Positions 28,125-37,775 are shown, counted from the stretch's first letter. The stretch: 64,000 nt of DNA from Sphingomonas sp. LHG3406-1 (GCF_029637485.1 NZ_CP069128.1:992001-1056000); one strand, 5' to 3'. The notes: generated by a model from the sequence alone, not told the origin. Made by a program: numbers and translations.

Positions 28125-29600
28125 TTACTGCGCCGGGCTTGTCACCCCTGCCGGCGGTCCGGCCACCGGAGATTCGCTCGGGGTTACCGTGCGGGTCGAA
28201 CGCGGAGTGTGGCGCCCCTCCCCCGCCCAGTCGTTCCACGAGCCCGAGACACGGCGATAATTGCCGGTCGGATCGTAGAGCGGACCGCCTTCGAGTCCGA
28301 GATCGTCGGCCTCGGCCTGGCCCATGGCGTTGAGGAGCTGGAAGCCGGCGACATATTGGTCGCGGCGCGCGCTCACCAGCTGGACCTGCGCGTTGAGCAG
28401 TTCCTGCTCGGCGTTGAGCACGTCGAGCACGGTGCGGGTGCCGACGCTGCGTTCAGCCCTGGCGCCTTCGAGCGCGAGGCTGGCGGCCGACACGGCGATC
28501 TCGTTCGACTGAATCGCGCGGAGCGACGCCTGGTGTGCGGCGAAGGCGGAGCGGGTCGCGGCGACGACCGCGCGCTCGGTGCCGATCGTCTGCTCCAGCA
28601 ACTGGCCCTCGGCGGCCTGCGCCTGGCGGATGCGGGCCGACGGCAGCCCGCCCTGGTAGAGCGGGATGCGCGTGCTGATGCCGACGCTGGTCTGCGTCCC
28701 CGAGCGCGGGAGGCCCGGCGTGTCGCCGCCGCCGCGCGTGTTCACATAGTCGCCGCTGGCGACGCCCGAGACGGTCGGCAGGCGGTCGGCGCGCGCGGTG
28801 CGGACGTCGAAGCCGGCAGCCTCGGCCTGGCGCTGGACGGCGATCACGTCCGGATTCTGGACGATGGCGATGCGCACCGCTTCCTCGGCGCTGGCAGGCA
28901 GCGGCGGAAGCGGCGGCGGCGGGCTGAGCGTGCCCGGCGAACGGCCGACGATCCGGCGATAGCTTTCCTCGCTGGCGGCAAGCCGCGATTCGGCGTTGGC
29001 GAGCGTGGCGCGTTGCAGGCTGAGGCGCGACTCGCTCTGCGCGACGTCGGTGCGGGTCACGTCGCCGATCTCGAAGCGGTCGCGGGTCGCCTCGAGATTG
29101 GTGGTGAGCACCCGGATCTGGTTCTGGTTCAGTTCAACGATCGCGCGGTCGCGGATCACGTCCATGTAGGCGGCGACGGCATCGGTGAAGACATCGCCCT
29201 CGACGGCGCGCAACGTGGCGCGGCCAGCCTCGACGCGGGTCCTGGCCGCGGCGATCGAGTTGCGGACCCGTCCGCCCTGGAAGATGGGCAGGCTGAGGTC
29301 GAGTCCGCCCGAGATGATCGGCCCCTTGCTCCGCCCCGTGTCGAGCACGCCCGAGCGGGTGAGGTCGCGGTTGACGCCGACGACGCCGGACACCTGCGGC
29401 CGGCTTCCGGCGCGCGCGACGGCGACCCCCGCATCGGTGCCGCGGAGCGACTCGCGCTGGGCGTTCAGGGTCGGGTTGGACTGGTAGGTCGAGACCAGAG
29501 CCTCGCGCAGCGTGTCGGCGGCGGCGGGGCTGGCCAGGGCGAGCGCCGCAAGCGCGCCGCCAGTGAGGAATCGTGACAAGAGCGGATGACTCCGAGACAT
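28125..29600 (-). CDS. tolC: TolC-family outer-membrane efflux protein
   Basis: The 491-residue product is the outer-membrane channel of type I secretion and RND efflux. It has a signal peptide (MSRSHPLLSRFLTGGALAALALASPAAA), then ADTLREALVSTYQSNPTLNAQR, the usual TolC start. It has two repeated halves with long helices (RFEIGDVTRTDVAQSESRLS and SVGTRTVLDVLNAEQELLNAQ) and a C-terminal Pro/Gly tail. Its ATG (29598-29600) overlaps the stop of the pcm-like gene by 1 nt, so the pair is translationally coupled. Confidence 0.95.
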   Translation of the reverse strand: MSRSHPLLSRFLTGGALAALALASPAAADTLREALVSTYQSNPTLNAQRESLRGTDAGVAVARAGSRPQVSGVVGVNRDLTRSGVLDTGRSKGPIISGGLDLSLPIFQGGRVRNSIAAARTRVEAGRATLRAVEGDVFTDAVAAYMDVIRDRAIVELNQNQIRVLTTNLEATRDRFEIGDVTRTDVAQSESRLSLQRATLANAESRLAASEESYRRIVGRSPGTLSPPPPLPPLPASAEEAVRIAIVQNPDVIAVQRQAEAAGFDVRTARADRLPTVSGVASGDYVNTRGGGDTPGLPRSGTQTSVGISTRIPLYQGGLPSARIRQAQAAEGQLLEQTIGTERAVVAATRSAFAAHQASLRAIQSNEIAVSAASLALEGARAERSVGTRTVLDVLNAEQELLNAQVQLVSARRDQYVAGFQLLNAMGQAEADDLGLEGGPLYDPTGNYRRVSGSWNDWAGEGRHTPRSTRTVTPSESPVAGPPAGVTSPAQ

Positions 29601-30232
29601 CAGAAAGTGAAGACCGCCGGCCGGGCGAACCCAGGCAGCGGCGCCATGGAAGCGTCGGCCAAGGACTTGAGCCCAAAGCCATGAATCGAGCGTGTCCCGG
29701 CCATTAGGCGCGGCACTCCGCCCTCGACCAGGCAGGCGCCGAGCCGGCCGCCGACCTTCAGCTGCTCGACCAGCGCCTCAGGCAGATCCTCGATCTGGCC
29801 GTCGACGAGGATGACGTCATAAGGTCCGCAATCGGGCGCGCCGGCTTCGAGCGGACCTTCGACGATGGTGATGCCCTCGACCTTGCGAAGGCGACCGAGG
29901 AGGACGGGATCACTTTCCACCGCGATCACGTCGAGGCCCATCTCGGCGAGCACGGCGGCGCTGTAGCCGGTGCCCGCGCCGACGATCAGCGCCTTTTCGC
30001 CGGTGCGGCAGCCGAGTTCGACCAGCATCCGGCCGACGCTCGCCGGCGGGCTCAGCGCGCGGCCCGGCGCGATCGGCACCATCCGATCGATATAGGCGAT
30101 CGGCGCCGAGGCCTCCGGAACGAAGGTCTCGCGCGCGACTCCGGCCATGGCCGCGACCACCAGCGGATCGGTCACCGCCTGCGGGCGCAGCTGGCTGTCG
30201 ACCATCGCTCGGCGGGCCTGGGCAAAATCCAT
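29600..30232 (-). CDS. Divergent protein-L-isoaspartate O-methyltransferase family protein
   Basis: This 210-residue SAM-dependent methyltransferase has LIVGAGTGYSAAVLAEMG (motif I), AVESDPVLLGRL and YDVILVDGQIEDLPE. Authentic Pcm enzymes have a GxxISQPxxVA loop before motif I; here the same place reads ALSPPASVGRM, lacking Ser-Gln. Repair of isoaspartate is therefore uncertain and the gene belongs to the divergent tolC-linked subgroup. The ATG at 30230-30232 has a GAGGAACG site directly upstream. It heads the pcm-tolC unit. Confidence 0.85.
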   Translation of the reverse strand: MDFAQARRAMVDSQLRPQAVTDPLVVAAMAGVARETFVPEASAPIAYIDRMVPIAPGRALSPPASVGRMLVELGCRTGEKALIVGAGTGYSAAVLAEMGLDVIAVESDPVLLGRLRKVEGITIVEGPLEAGAPDCGPYDVILVDGQIEDLPEALVEQLKVGGRLGACLVEGGVPRLMAGTRSIHGFGLKSLADASMAPLPGFARPAVFTF

Positions 30233-30253
30233 CTCGTTCCTCAATCCAGCTAC

Positions 30254-30279
30254 AGGTGTTTTACTATACTATCACACCT
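30254..30279. promoter_or_regulatory. AT-rich inverted repeat in the pcm-tolC promoter
   Basis: AGGTGT (30254-30259) and ACACCT (30274-30279) face each other across a 14-nt AT-rich centre (tttactatactatc). This sits 20-50 nt upstream of the pcm-like start. The centre contains tatact/tatagt, a plausible -10. It could be a repressor site over the pcm-tolC promoter. No cognate regulator is evident in the window. Confidence 0.4.
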
Positions 30280-30458
30280 TCTTGCAAGGCTTCATGTAAC
30301 GACCCCTGCCCGTCCCGCCAAGCAAGCTGAGCCGCTGTTCGTCGAGCGCAGCCGCCTCAAGGTCGAGCCGTGACCGTTCAGCGCCTTGGCAGCATGATGG
30401 TGCTGGGCTCTAACTGTTGCCGGCCAAGTGCCTGTGATTCGGGCAGGAGTTGACGACC

Positions 30459-33350
30459 TTGAAGCGATTGACCTTTTCCCTCGCACTGGCGGCGCTGCCG
30501 CTCGCAACGCTTGCCGCAGCGGAGGGATTGGCAACGCAAGCCGGGCAGCCGTCCAGTCCGGCCGGCTGGATGCGCGGCGACGGGCTGCGGGTCGATCCCG
30601 AGCTGAAGCTCGGCACCCTGCCCAACGGCATGCGCTACGTCATCCGCCGCAATCGTACGCCGCCGGGCGAGGCCTCGCTGCGGCTGCGCATCGACACCGG
30701 TTCGCTCAACGAGGCCGAGGACCAGCGCGGTCTCGCTCATTTCCTCGAGCATATGGTGCTGAACGGCACCGAGAACGTGCCCGAGGGCGACTTCGTCAAG
30801 CGGCTGGAGCGCCATGGCCTGCGCTTCGGCCCCGACACCAACGCCTCGACCAGTTTCGGGCAGACGGTGTTCAAGCTCGACCTGCCCGAAACCGACAAGG
30901 ACACGCTCGACGAGGCCTTCTTCCTGCTGCGCGAAGTGGCCGGGCGGGCGAAGCTGGACGCGGCGGCGGTCGACCGCGAGCGCGGGATCATCTTGTCGGA
31001 AGAGCGGGCGCGGGCGACTCCGGGCTACCGCCAGCTGCTCGACCAGCTCGCCTGGCTCTACCCTGGGCAGCTCTTGCCGCAGCGGCTGCCGATCGGCGCT
31101 ACCGAGGTGATCCGCACCGCACCGCGCCAGCGCCTGGTCGACTTCTACCGCGCCTGGTACCGGCCCGAGCGCGCGACGCTGGTCGTCGTCGGCGACATCG
31201 ATCCGGCGGAGATCGAGCGGCGGCTGGCGAGCCAGTTCGGCGACTGGCGCGGGAGCGGCCCGGCCGGCATTCCCGCAGACCAGGGCAAGCCGCCGGCGCG
31301 CACCACCGACGCGCGGCTGTTCGTCGATCCGGCGGTCGCCGCGGGGGTCAGCCTCAACTGGATCCGCCCGGCCGACCTCGATCCTGACAGCGTGGCGGAG
31401 CGCACCACCGACCTCGAGGAGCAGATCGCCGGCGCCGTGCTCAACCGCCGGCTCGAGAAGCTCGCCCAGCGGGACGATCGCCCGCCCTTCGTCAGTGCCG
31501 GGGTCGGCACTTCGAAGATGGAGGAGACCGCCGAAACCACCGCCATCAGCGCGCAGGCGCGGCTCGGCGACTGGAAGAGCGCGCTCGCAGCCATCGACCA
31601 GGAGCAGCGGCGGCTGGTGCAGTTCGGGATCACGGCCGACGAGCTCGAGCGCGAGATGACCGGGGTGCGCGCGGCGCTACAGGCCGGAGTCGCCTCGGCC
31701 GCGACCCGCAGCAGCAACGCGCTTGCCGAAAGCCTCGTCGGGGCCGTCGACCGGCAATCGGTGGTGACCAGTCCGGCCGACCGGCTTGCCTTCTTCGAGA
31801 CGATCGCTCCCAGGCTGACGCCCGAGAGCATCCATGTGGCGGCGAAGCGGATGTTCAGCGGCTCCGGCCCGCTCCTCTACATGACCCTGCCACGGCCCGC
31901 TGCGACCCGCGAGGCGCTGCTCGCCGCGTACGACCAGTCGCGCAAGGTGGCGGTGACCGCGCCCGCCGCCCAGGCCCGCGTCGCCTGGCCCTATGGCAGC
32001 TTCGGGACGCCAGGCCAGGTGGTCGAGCGCCGCGAGTTCGCCGAAGTCGGCGCGACCAGCGTCCGCTTCGCCAATGGAGTCCGCCTGACCGTCCGGCCGA
32101 GCAGCGCCCGCAAGGAGCAGATCCTCGTCAACGTGCGCTTCGGCGACGGGCGGCTGGCGATGGACCCGGCACGGTTCAGCCCTGAATGGGCGCTCGGCTC
32201 CGCCCTGACCTTCGGCGGGACGACGAAGCTCGACGCCGACGCGGTCAATCGTGCGCTGACCGGCAAGCTGGTCGGCGCCAGCTTCGGCATCGCCGACGAC
32301 CGCTTCGTCCTGAGCGGCGGTACCCGCCCGGCCGACTTCCCCGTCCAGATGCAGCTGCTCGCCGCCTACATGACCGACGCCGCATGGCGCCCGCTCGGCT
32401 GGGAGCGGCTACGGGCGCAATTTGCCTCCATCCACGACCGGTTCGAGAGCTCGCCTGGCGGCGTGCTGAGCCGCGAGCTGGGGCCGATCGTCCGCTCGGG
32501 CGACCTGCGCTGGGGCATTCCCGACCGCTCCGCCATGCGGACCAGCACGATCGCGCAAGGGCGCCAGTTGGTCGAACCGGCGCTCCGCTCGGGGCCAATC
32601 GAGATCGTCATCGCCGGCGACATTACGGTCGGCGAGGCCATCGCCCAGACAGCGGCGACCTTCGGTTCGCTGCCCCCGCGCCCGGCCACCCGCGCCACGC
32701 CCGGGCCGATGCGCTTCCCCGCGCCTCCGGCCACCCCGATCACCCTCACCCACAAGGGGCGCGACGATCAGGCGATGGCGTTCATCGCCTGGCCGACCAC
32801 CGGCTATTCACCCGAAACCCGCCAGCTAGCGCGCACCCTCACCTTGCTTGGCGCAGTGTTCCAGCTGCGCCTGACCGAGGAGCTGCGCGAGAAGGAAGGC
32901 GTCAGCTATTCGCCGGGCGCGTCGCATGGCGCTTCCTCGACTTTTCGTAGCTACGGCTATCTCGCCGCCCAGATGGAAGCACCGCCGACCGCCCTCGACG
33001 GCTTCTTCAAGACTGCCCAGCGCATCGCGGCGGAACTTGCGGCCCGCCCGGTCGATGCGGACGAACTGAACCGGGCCCGCCGGCCGCTACTCGAATCGAT
33101 CGAGCGGGCGCGGGACGGCAATGCCTACTGGCTTGGTGCGCTGGAGGAGGTCGCCGACGATCCGTTCCGCCTGGAGAGCATCCGCACCCAGCGCCCGGAT
33201 CTCGAGGCCGTCACGCCGGCGGCGCTGCAGGCGGCCGCACGCCAGTATCTGGCAACCGGCAAGGCGCTCCGCATCAAGGTGGTGAAAGGCGCCCCCGCAC
33301 CCGCCACGGCCGCCGCCGCGGTGACCACAAAGGGCAACGGGAAAGATTGA
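30459..33350 (+). CDS. M16-family zinc metallopeptidase (insulinase/pitrilysin)
   Basis: This large exported protease of about 963 residues has two M16 modules. It has a signal peptide (MKRLTFSLALAALPLATLAAAEG). The zinc-binding inverted motif HFLEH (His94, Glu97, His98) is in GLAHFLEHMVLNGT, with the third ligand in the RERGIILSEE region. Further M16 repeats occur in the second half (for example LRAQFASIHDRF and a degenerate C-terminal module). It presumably degrades peptides in the periplasm. The start is ambiguous: TTG at 30459 has AGGAG 9 nt upstream; TTG at 30450 abuts that site. tRNA-Cys follows 46 nt beyond its stop. Confidence 0.93.
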   Translation: MKRLTFSLALAALPLATLAAAEGLATQAGQPSSPAGWMRGDGLRVDPELKLGTLPNGMRYVIRRNRTPPGEASLRLRIDTGSLNEAEDQRGLAHFLEHMVLNGTENVPEGDFVKRLERHGLRFGPDTNASTSFGQTVFKLDLPETDKDTLDEAFFLLREVAGRAKLDAAAVDRERGIILSEERARATPGYRQLLDQLAWLYPGQLLPQRLPIGATEVIRTAPRQRLVDFYRAWYRPERATLVVVGDIDPAEIERRLASQFGDWRGSGPAGIPADQGKPPARTTDARLFVDPAVAAGVSLNWIRPADLDPDSVAERTTDLEEQIAGAVLNRRLEKLAQRDDRPPFVSAGVGTSKMEETAETTAISAQARLGDWKSALAAIDQEQRRLVQFGITADELEREMTGVRAALQAGVASAATRSSNALAESLVGAVDRQSVVTSPADRLAFFETIAPRLTPESIHVAAKRMFSGSGPLLYMTLPRPAATREALLAAYDQSRKVAVTAPAAQARVAWPYGSFGTPGQVVERREFAEVGATSVRFANGVRLTVRPSSARKEQILVNVRFGDGRLAMDPARFSPEWALGSALTFGGTTKLDADAVNRALTGKLVGASFGIADDRFVLSGGTRPADFPVQMQLLAAYMTDAAWRPLGWERLRAQFASIHDRFESSPGGVLSRELGPIVRSGDLRWGIPDRSAMRTSTIAQGRQLVEPALRSGPIEIVIAGDITVGEAIAQTAATFGSLPPRPATRATPGPMRFPAPPATPITLTHKGRDDQAMAFIAWPTTGYSPETRQLARTLTLLGAVFQLRLTEELREKEGVSYSPGASHGASSTFRSYGYLAAQMEAPPTALDGFFKTAQRIAAELAARPVDADELNRARRPLLESIERARDGNAYWLGALEEVADDPFRLESIRTQRPDLEAVTPAALQAAARQYLATGKALRIKVVKGAPAPATAAAAVTTKGNGKD

Positions 33351-33395
33351 CAGCCCGGCGGCGCTCGGGCTTAGGCAGCCCGCACACCCCTTCGA

Positions 33396-33469
33396 GGCCC
33401 GATGGCGGAGTGGTTACGCAGAGGACTGCAAATCCTTGCACGCCGGTTCGATTCCGGCTCGGGCCTCCA
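33396..33469 (+). tRNA. tRNA-Cys (anticodon GCA)
   Basis: The 74-nt gene has acceptor GGCCCGA/TCGGGCC, D-arm TGGCGGAGTGG, anticodon stem GGA-CTGCAAA-TCC (anticodon GCA), T-arm GGTTCGATTCC and an encoded CCA at 33467-33469. A tyrosine-recombinase remnant lies 45 nt downstream on the opposite strand, suggesting this tRNA served as an attachment site. Confidence 0.97.
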
Positions 33470-33513
33470 CTTCCCCGATCTTCTGCAAGAATGCCTGGCG
33501 CTCAGCGATCGGT

Positions 33514-34044
33514 CTAATGCTCTGAAGGCTCTAATGGCAGCCCGGGCCATCGGATCGTCCCGGCCCTCCTGAGGCGTCGCCTCCCATTTGGACAATCGCT
33601 CGATAGCTTCCCGGCCAGTTGCGCTTGCTTGGCCGCCTCTGTGTACCTCGCAATGTCGTCGCCTTTGCTGTGCCCGCTGAAAGATTTCCTGCTCTTGTTG
33701 GGCATGCGCAGTTCGGCCATGCGCCGCAGAGTAGCCTTTCTGAGCCCGTGAGCGCTGCAGTGAGGGAGGCCAGCCTCATCGCACCATTGCCGAAACTTGT
33801 TTCCGAAACCCTTGCGGGAAAACGGACGCCCCAGCTCGTTGAGCACGAAGGCAGCCGCGCCATCGTTGGGCTTCGAGGCGATCAGCGCTCCAAGGAGCTG
33901 CGGCGCAGCCCCTTCGACATCTCTGCGGTAGAAACCTTCACAGGAGCGTGCACGGCTATGAAGCTTAGGTTCTACACGCACTCGGCCGTATAGAGGTGAG
34001 TTAAGCACCAAGTCCTGACATGGCGCTGAACCTATGGCACGCAA
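33514..34044 (-). pseudogene. Tyrosine recombinase (integrase) C-terminal remnant
   Basis: Homology is recognisable from about 33915 downward. FVLNELGRPFSRKGFGNKFRQW, then HCSAHGLRKATLRRMAEL (the HxxR catalytic pair), FSGHSKGDD (GH box) and the tyrosine in ARYTEAAKQ are all present. The N-terminal core-binding domain and the first catalytic Arg are missing, and upstream residues read as noise. It is therefore a truncated integrase. It lies directly beside tRNA-Cys, oriented towards it, the usual scar of an island that integrated at that tRNA. Confidence 0.82.
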
Positions 34045-34079
34045 AGCGGGCGATGACTTAATCCACCTTAGGAGAAGAC

Positions 34080-35441
34080 TTGGCCAAACCGAATGCCCTT
34101 GGCGGTAACGTTGACGCTATTGCTCCACGAGCAAGCATGTGGTCCCTGCTCTCGTTTGCCTCAGCCGACTTCGCGTTCAATTTGTTCTGGCAGAGCAGCA
34201 TGTTGTTTCTGCTCTTCTACTATACCGATGTGCTTGGCGTCTCGATTGGTGCAGCGGCGGCGATTTTCACCGTGGGCGCGATCTGGGATGGTGTTGTCAG
34301 TCTCGGAATAGGAATACTGCTGGAGCGAAAGCCGCACCTCGTACGTCCAAGTGTCCTGAGCAGAGGCGGACCGCTGCTAGCTCTGGCCTTCGTCGCTGCC
34401 TATCTTCCGCCGCTCACCAGCGGGGATGTGGGAATCGTCGGCCTGTTTGCCGCTCACATCCTGTTCCGGACCATCTACGCAGCAGTCAACCTGCCTTACC
34501 TTGCGATGTCGGCACGGATCAGCCGCGACAGCCGGGATCGGTCTTTCATAGCGGGCACGCGAATGCTGTTCGGAACAGGCGCCGCTGTACTGGTCGCACT
34601 TGTGACGGTCCCGCTCGGCAATCGGCTTACCGGAGCAGCAGATGGAGCTGAGAGCTTTATCGCTGCTGCGCTCGCGTTCGCGGTGGTCGGGGCGCTGCTT
34701 CTGATGTTGGTCGGCCGTAAGCGTTTCGAATGCGAGGCACCCTCCTCGCATCGTTCGGCAACCATAAGCGCCGCAGTCTCCAGTCTCGCGCGCAATCGCG
34801 CCTTCGTCAGTCTCGTCACGGCAATGGCGGCCACGGTGATCGGCGCGACCCTCCTCAACAAGTCGGTGCTTTATTTCTTCAAATACGCCTTGGGACAGCC
34901 GGAGGGAGGGCAGCTCGCCCTGGCTTCCATGGCCCTCGTCAGCGCGGTGGCCATCCCCTGCTGGATGCTGGTTGCCCGGGCCAGCGGACTACGCTGGACC
35001 TGGCTCCTGGCAACTAGCGGCGCGGCAATCAGCCTGCTCATGTTCGCGGCCAGCGATGTCACCGGCAAGGGACCGGCCACGCTCTTCCTGGTTGCAGTCC
35101 AGGCCATGCTGATGGGCCTCAACTTCGTTTTCTGGGCGATGCTGCCCAACACCATCGAGTTCGGTGACCGCCATACCGGGGTCCATGTCGAGGGATTGAT
35201 CTTCGGCCTGGCCACTCTTCTGCAGCGGATTGGCATTGGCTTCGGCACAGCATTGCTCGGCTGGACCATGGGGAGTGCCGGATATGTCGCCAATCAGGCG
35301 GCGAGTTCCGAAACGCTGGACGCGCTGCGTTGGTCAGTCGCGTTCATGCCATTCCTGTTCCTGCTGCTCAGCGGCATTGCCATGATGTTCAATCCGCTGG
35401 CCCACGGCGTGCACCGCAGGATCGTTCGCGAACTGGACTAG
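34080..35441 (+). CDS. Glycoside/cation symporter (GPH/MFS_2 family)
   Basis: The 453-residue protein has about 12 membrane helices: LLSFASADFAFNLFWQSSMLFLLFYYTDVLGV begins the first pair, AIWDGVVSLGIGILLERK is the loop-2 region, and a later RTIYAAVNLPYLAMSARISRDSRDRS segment matches the melibiose/glucuronide symporter (GPH) family. It should import a glycoside or oligosaccharide with a cation. The TTG at 34080 is preceded by AGGAG at 5-6 nt spacing. It is the first gene of the carbohydrate locus and is convergent with GH3. Confidence 0.87.
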   Translation: MAKPNALGGNVDAIAPRASMWSLLSFASADFAFNLFWQSSMLFLLFYYTDVLGVSIGAAAAIFTVGAIWDGVVSLGIGILLERKPHLVRPSVLSRGGPLLALAFVAAYLPPLTSGDVGIVGLFAAHILFRTIYAAVNLPYLAMSARISRDSRDRSFIAGTRMLFGTGAAVLVALVTVPLGNRLTGAADGAESFIAAALAFAVVGALLLMLVGRKRFECEAPSSHRSATISAAVSSLARNRAFVSLVTAMAATVIGATLLNKSVLYFFKYALGQPEGGQLALASMALVSAVAIPCWMLVARASGLRWTWLLATSGAAISLLMFAASDVTGKGPATLFLVAVQAMLMGLNFVFWAMLPNTIEFGDRHTGVHVEGLIFGLATLLQRIGIGFGTALLGWTMGSAGYVANQAASSETLDALRWSVAFMPFLFLLLSGIAMMFNPLAHGVHRRIVRELD

Positions 35442-35448
35442 GCCGTCA

Positions 35449-37728
35449 TCAGCTGAGGGTGAATCGACCGGTGACGCCGGCGGCTTCGGCCGAGGGCGCC
35501 ACCCAGACATCGAACTCTCCGGCCTCCACCACTGGGCGATTGTCACGGCCGATGAAGGCGAGGTCCTCGCGGCGAAGGACGAATCGGACCTGCTCCGACT
35601 TACCTGGCGCCAGCGCCAGCTTGCGAAAGGCTTTGAGCTCGCGCACCGGGCGAGTAATGCTTGCGGCCCGGTCGCGGATGTAGAGCTGCGCCACTTCCTC
35701 CCCACCTCGGGTACCGCGATTGGTCACGGTCGCGGTGATGATGATTTCCTTCCCGCCCTGCGCGTTTACCGTCAGGCTGCCATATTCCATCCGGCCGTAA
35801 GTGAGGCCGTGGCCGAACGGATAAAGCGCACTGTTGGTGATGCCGCGGAAGTGAGTCTTATATTCTTCAAGTTTCTCGCCCGGCGGATTGGGGCGACCGG
35901 TCGGCTTGTGCGCGTAATGATAGGGTTGCTGGCCAGATGAGCGGGGGAAGCTGACCGGCAGGCGGCCCGATGGGCTGTAAGCGCCGAACAGGACATCGGC
36001 GATGGCGTTCCCCGTCTCGGTCCCGAGGAACCACGTGACGAGGATGGCCTGGGCCCCGTTTACCGCCTTGTCGAGGGCGAGTGCGCGACCGTTCTTCAGC
36101 ACGATCACCGTTGGCTTGCCGAGCGCCGCGACGGCTTCGACCAGCGCCTGCTGTGGCTCCGGGACGACAATTTCCGTACGGGACTGGGCTTCGCCCGACA
36201 TGTTGAAGCTTTCCCCGATCGCAAGCACGACCACGTCGGCTTGACGGGCAGCGGCAACTGCCGCTTCGATCCCACCGGGGATTGCTTCCTCCACCCCTGA
36301 TCCGGGGGCGACCACCAGTGCATTCTTGTCGCGCAGAGCGGCGCCCATCCCCGTTGCGAGATCGACCGACTTGGAGTCGTCTCCGTAGACCACCCAAGGC
36401 CCGTTGAGGTTCTGCGGCCCGCTGGCGAATGGGCCAATCAGCGCGACCCGCTTGCCTGAACGCGGCAGGGGCAACAAATCGCCGTCGTTCTTCAGCAGCA
36501 CGATCGACTTACGGCCCGCTTCACGGGCAAGGGCCCGTGCCCTGGGCGTCATCGAACGGGCGGCTTCGCGCTTCTCGTCGATGCGCCGGAAGGGATCATC
36601 GAACAGGCCGAGCATGGCCTTGATGGCGAGGACGCGGCGAACGCTTTCATTGACCCGCTCCTCAGGCACTTCGCCCGCGCGGACCAGGCTAGGGAGATGT
36701 TGCCGGTAGAAGCCGCTCTGCATGCTCATGTCGACGCCGGCGAGGAAGGCGAGCTTGGTCGCTTCGCGCGCGTCCTTGGCGAAGCCATGCGCGATCATCT
36801 CCTCGTCGCCCGTGTAATCGGAGACGACGAAGCCCTTGAACCCCCATTCCCCACGAAGCAGTCCGGTCATCAACCATTCGTTGCCGGTTGCCGGAATTCC
36901 GGACAATTCGTTGAAGGCCGCCATGACCGACAAGGCATTGGCATCGAGGGCTGCCTTGAATGGTGGAAGGTAGACCTCCCGCAACGTGCGTTCGGAGATA
37001 TCGACAGTGTTGTAGTCGAGCCCTGCTTCGGCCGCGCCGTAAGCGGCGAAGTGCTTTGCGGTCGCAAGCATGTGCTCCGTCGAGCGAAAATCATCGCCTT
37101 GGAAGCCCTTCACCCGCGCCACCGCGAACAGATTCCCCAGCAGAACATCCTCGCCGGCGCCCTCCACGCCACGTCCCCAGCGCTGGTCGCGAGCGATGTC
37201 GACCATCGGAGCAAAGTTCCAGTCGATGCCGGCGCCTGCCGCCTCGAAGGCGGCCATTTCAGCCGTACGGCGGGCAAGCTCAGGCTCGAAGCTTGCGGCT
37301 TCGGCTAGCGGCACGGGAAAGATGGTGCGATGACCGTGTATGATGTCGGCGGCGAAGATCAGCGGGATCTTCAGTCTGGATCCCGTGACGGCCGCGGTCT
37401 GCATGATCCGCGCCATGCGGGCACTGTTGCCGTTGAATACGCCCGTAAGCTGTCCCCGCCGTGCCTCTTCGACTTGGCCTTCGAAGCTGGGCCCTCCGCT
37501 CGGTGGATTAAGGGAGATCGCCTTGCTGCCGCCCCAGGCCGCAGCCATCAGGCTGAGCTGGCCGGCCTTTTCCTCGAGCGTCATGCGGCCGATGAGCTGG
37601 TCGATAAAGGCCGGGACGGGCAAGCCTTTCCCCGCCTGCACGAGAGCGCGCGCCGGACTGGCCAACCATGCGCCGACCGACGCCGCACCCATCAACGCGG
37701 CCCGGCGGGTAATGGTCGTGTCGAGCAT
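35449..37728 (-). CDS. GH3-family beta-glucosidase, Tat-exported
   Basis: The 759-residue GH3 enzyme hydrolyses beta-glucosides or xylosides from non-reducing ends with retention. It has an N-terminal TIM-like barrel, an alpha/beta-sandwich domain and a C-terminal fibronectin-like domain. The nucleophile is Asp304 in GFKGFVVSDYTGD. The signal peptide carries twin arginines (TITRRAALMGAASVGAWLASPARA), so it is likely folded before Tat export. The ATG at 37726-37728 has an AGGA site. It diverges from lacI; the perfect GTAACCGGTTAC palindrome in between is the likely operator. GH3 enzymes in beta-1,2-glucan loci release glucose from sophoro-oligosaccharides, but linkage is not readable here. Confidence 0.93.
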   Translation of the reverse strand: MLDTTITRRAALMGAASVGAWLASPARALVQAGKGLPVPAFIDQLIGRMTLEEKAGQLSLMAAAWGGSKAISLNPPSGGPSFEGQVEEARRGQLTGVFNGNSARMARIMQTAAVTGSRLKIPLIFAADIIHGHRTIFPVPLAEAASFEPELARRTAEMAAFEAAGAGIDWNFAPMVDIARDQRWGRGVEGAGEDVLLGNLFAVARVKGFQGDDFRSTEHMLATAKHFAAYGAAEAGLDYNTVDISERTLREVYLPPFKAALDANALSVMAAFNELSGIPATGNEWLMTGLLRGEWGFKGFVVSDYTGDEEMIAHGFAKDAREATKLAFLAGVDMSMQSGFYRQHLPSLVRAGEVPEERVNESVRRVLAIKAMLGLFDDPFRRIDEKREAARSMTPRARALAREAGRKSIVLLKNDGDLLPLPRSGKRVALIGPFASGPQNLNGPWVVYGDDSKSVDLATGMGAALRDKNALVVAPGSGVEEAIPGGIEAAVAAARQADVVVLAIGESFNMSGEAQSRTEIVVPEPQQALVEAVAALGKPTVIVLKNGRALALDKAVNGAQAILVTWFLGTETGNAIADVLFGAYSPSGRLPVSFPRSSGQQPYHYAHKPTGRPNPPGEKLEEYKTHFRGITNSALYPFGHGLTYGRMEYGSLTVNAQGGKEIIITATVTNRGTRGGEEVAQLYIRDRAASITRPVRELKAFRKLALAPGKSEQVRFVLRREDLAFIGRDNRPVVEAGEFDVWVAPSAEAAGVTGRFTLS

Positions 37729-37763
37729 ATTCGGCTTCCTTTTCGCTACTGGCGAGGCACACC

Positions 37764-37775
37764 GTAACCGGTTAC
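37764..37775. promoter_or_regulatory. LacI-type operator between GH3 and lacI
   Basis: GTAACCGGTTAC, a perfect 12-bp palindrome with the central CG typical of LacI-family sites, sits 35 nt upstream of the GH3 ATG and 75 nt upstream of the lacI ATG. A closely similar site precedes the TonB-dependent receptor at 45082. The local LacI regulator is the obvious binder. Confidence 0.85.

Noticed and set aside
27067-29576. Long plus-strand frames opposite the S9 peptidase and tolC
   Set aside because: Complementary to well-supported genes and of low-complexity composition.
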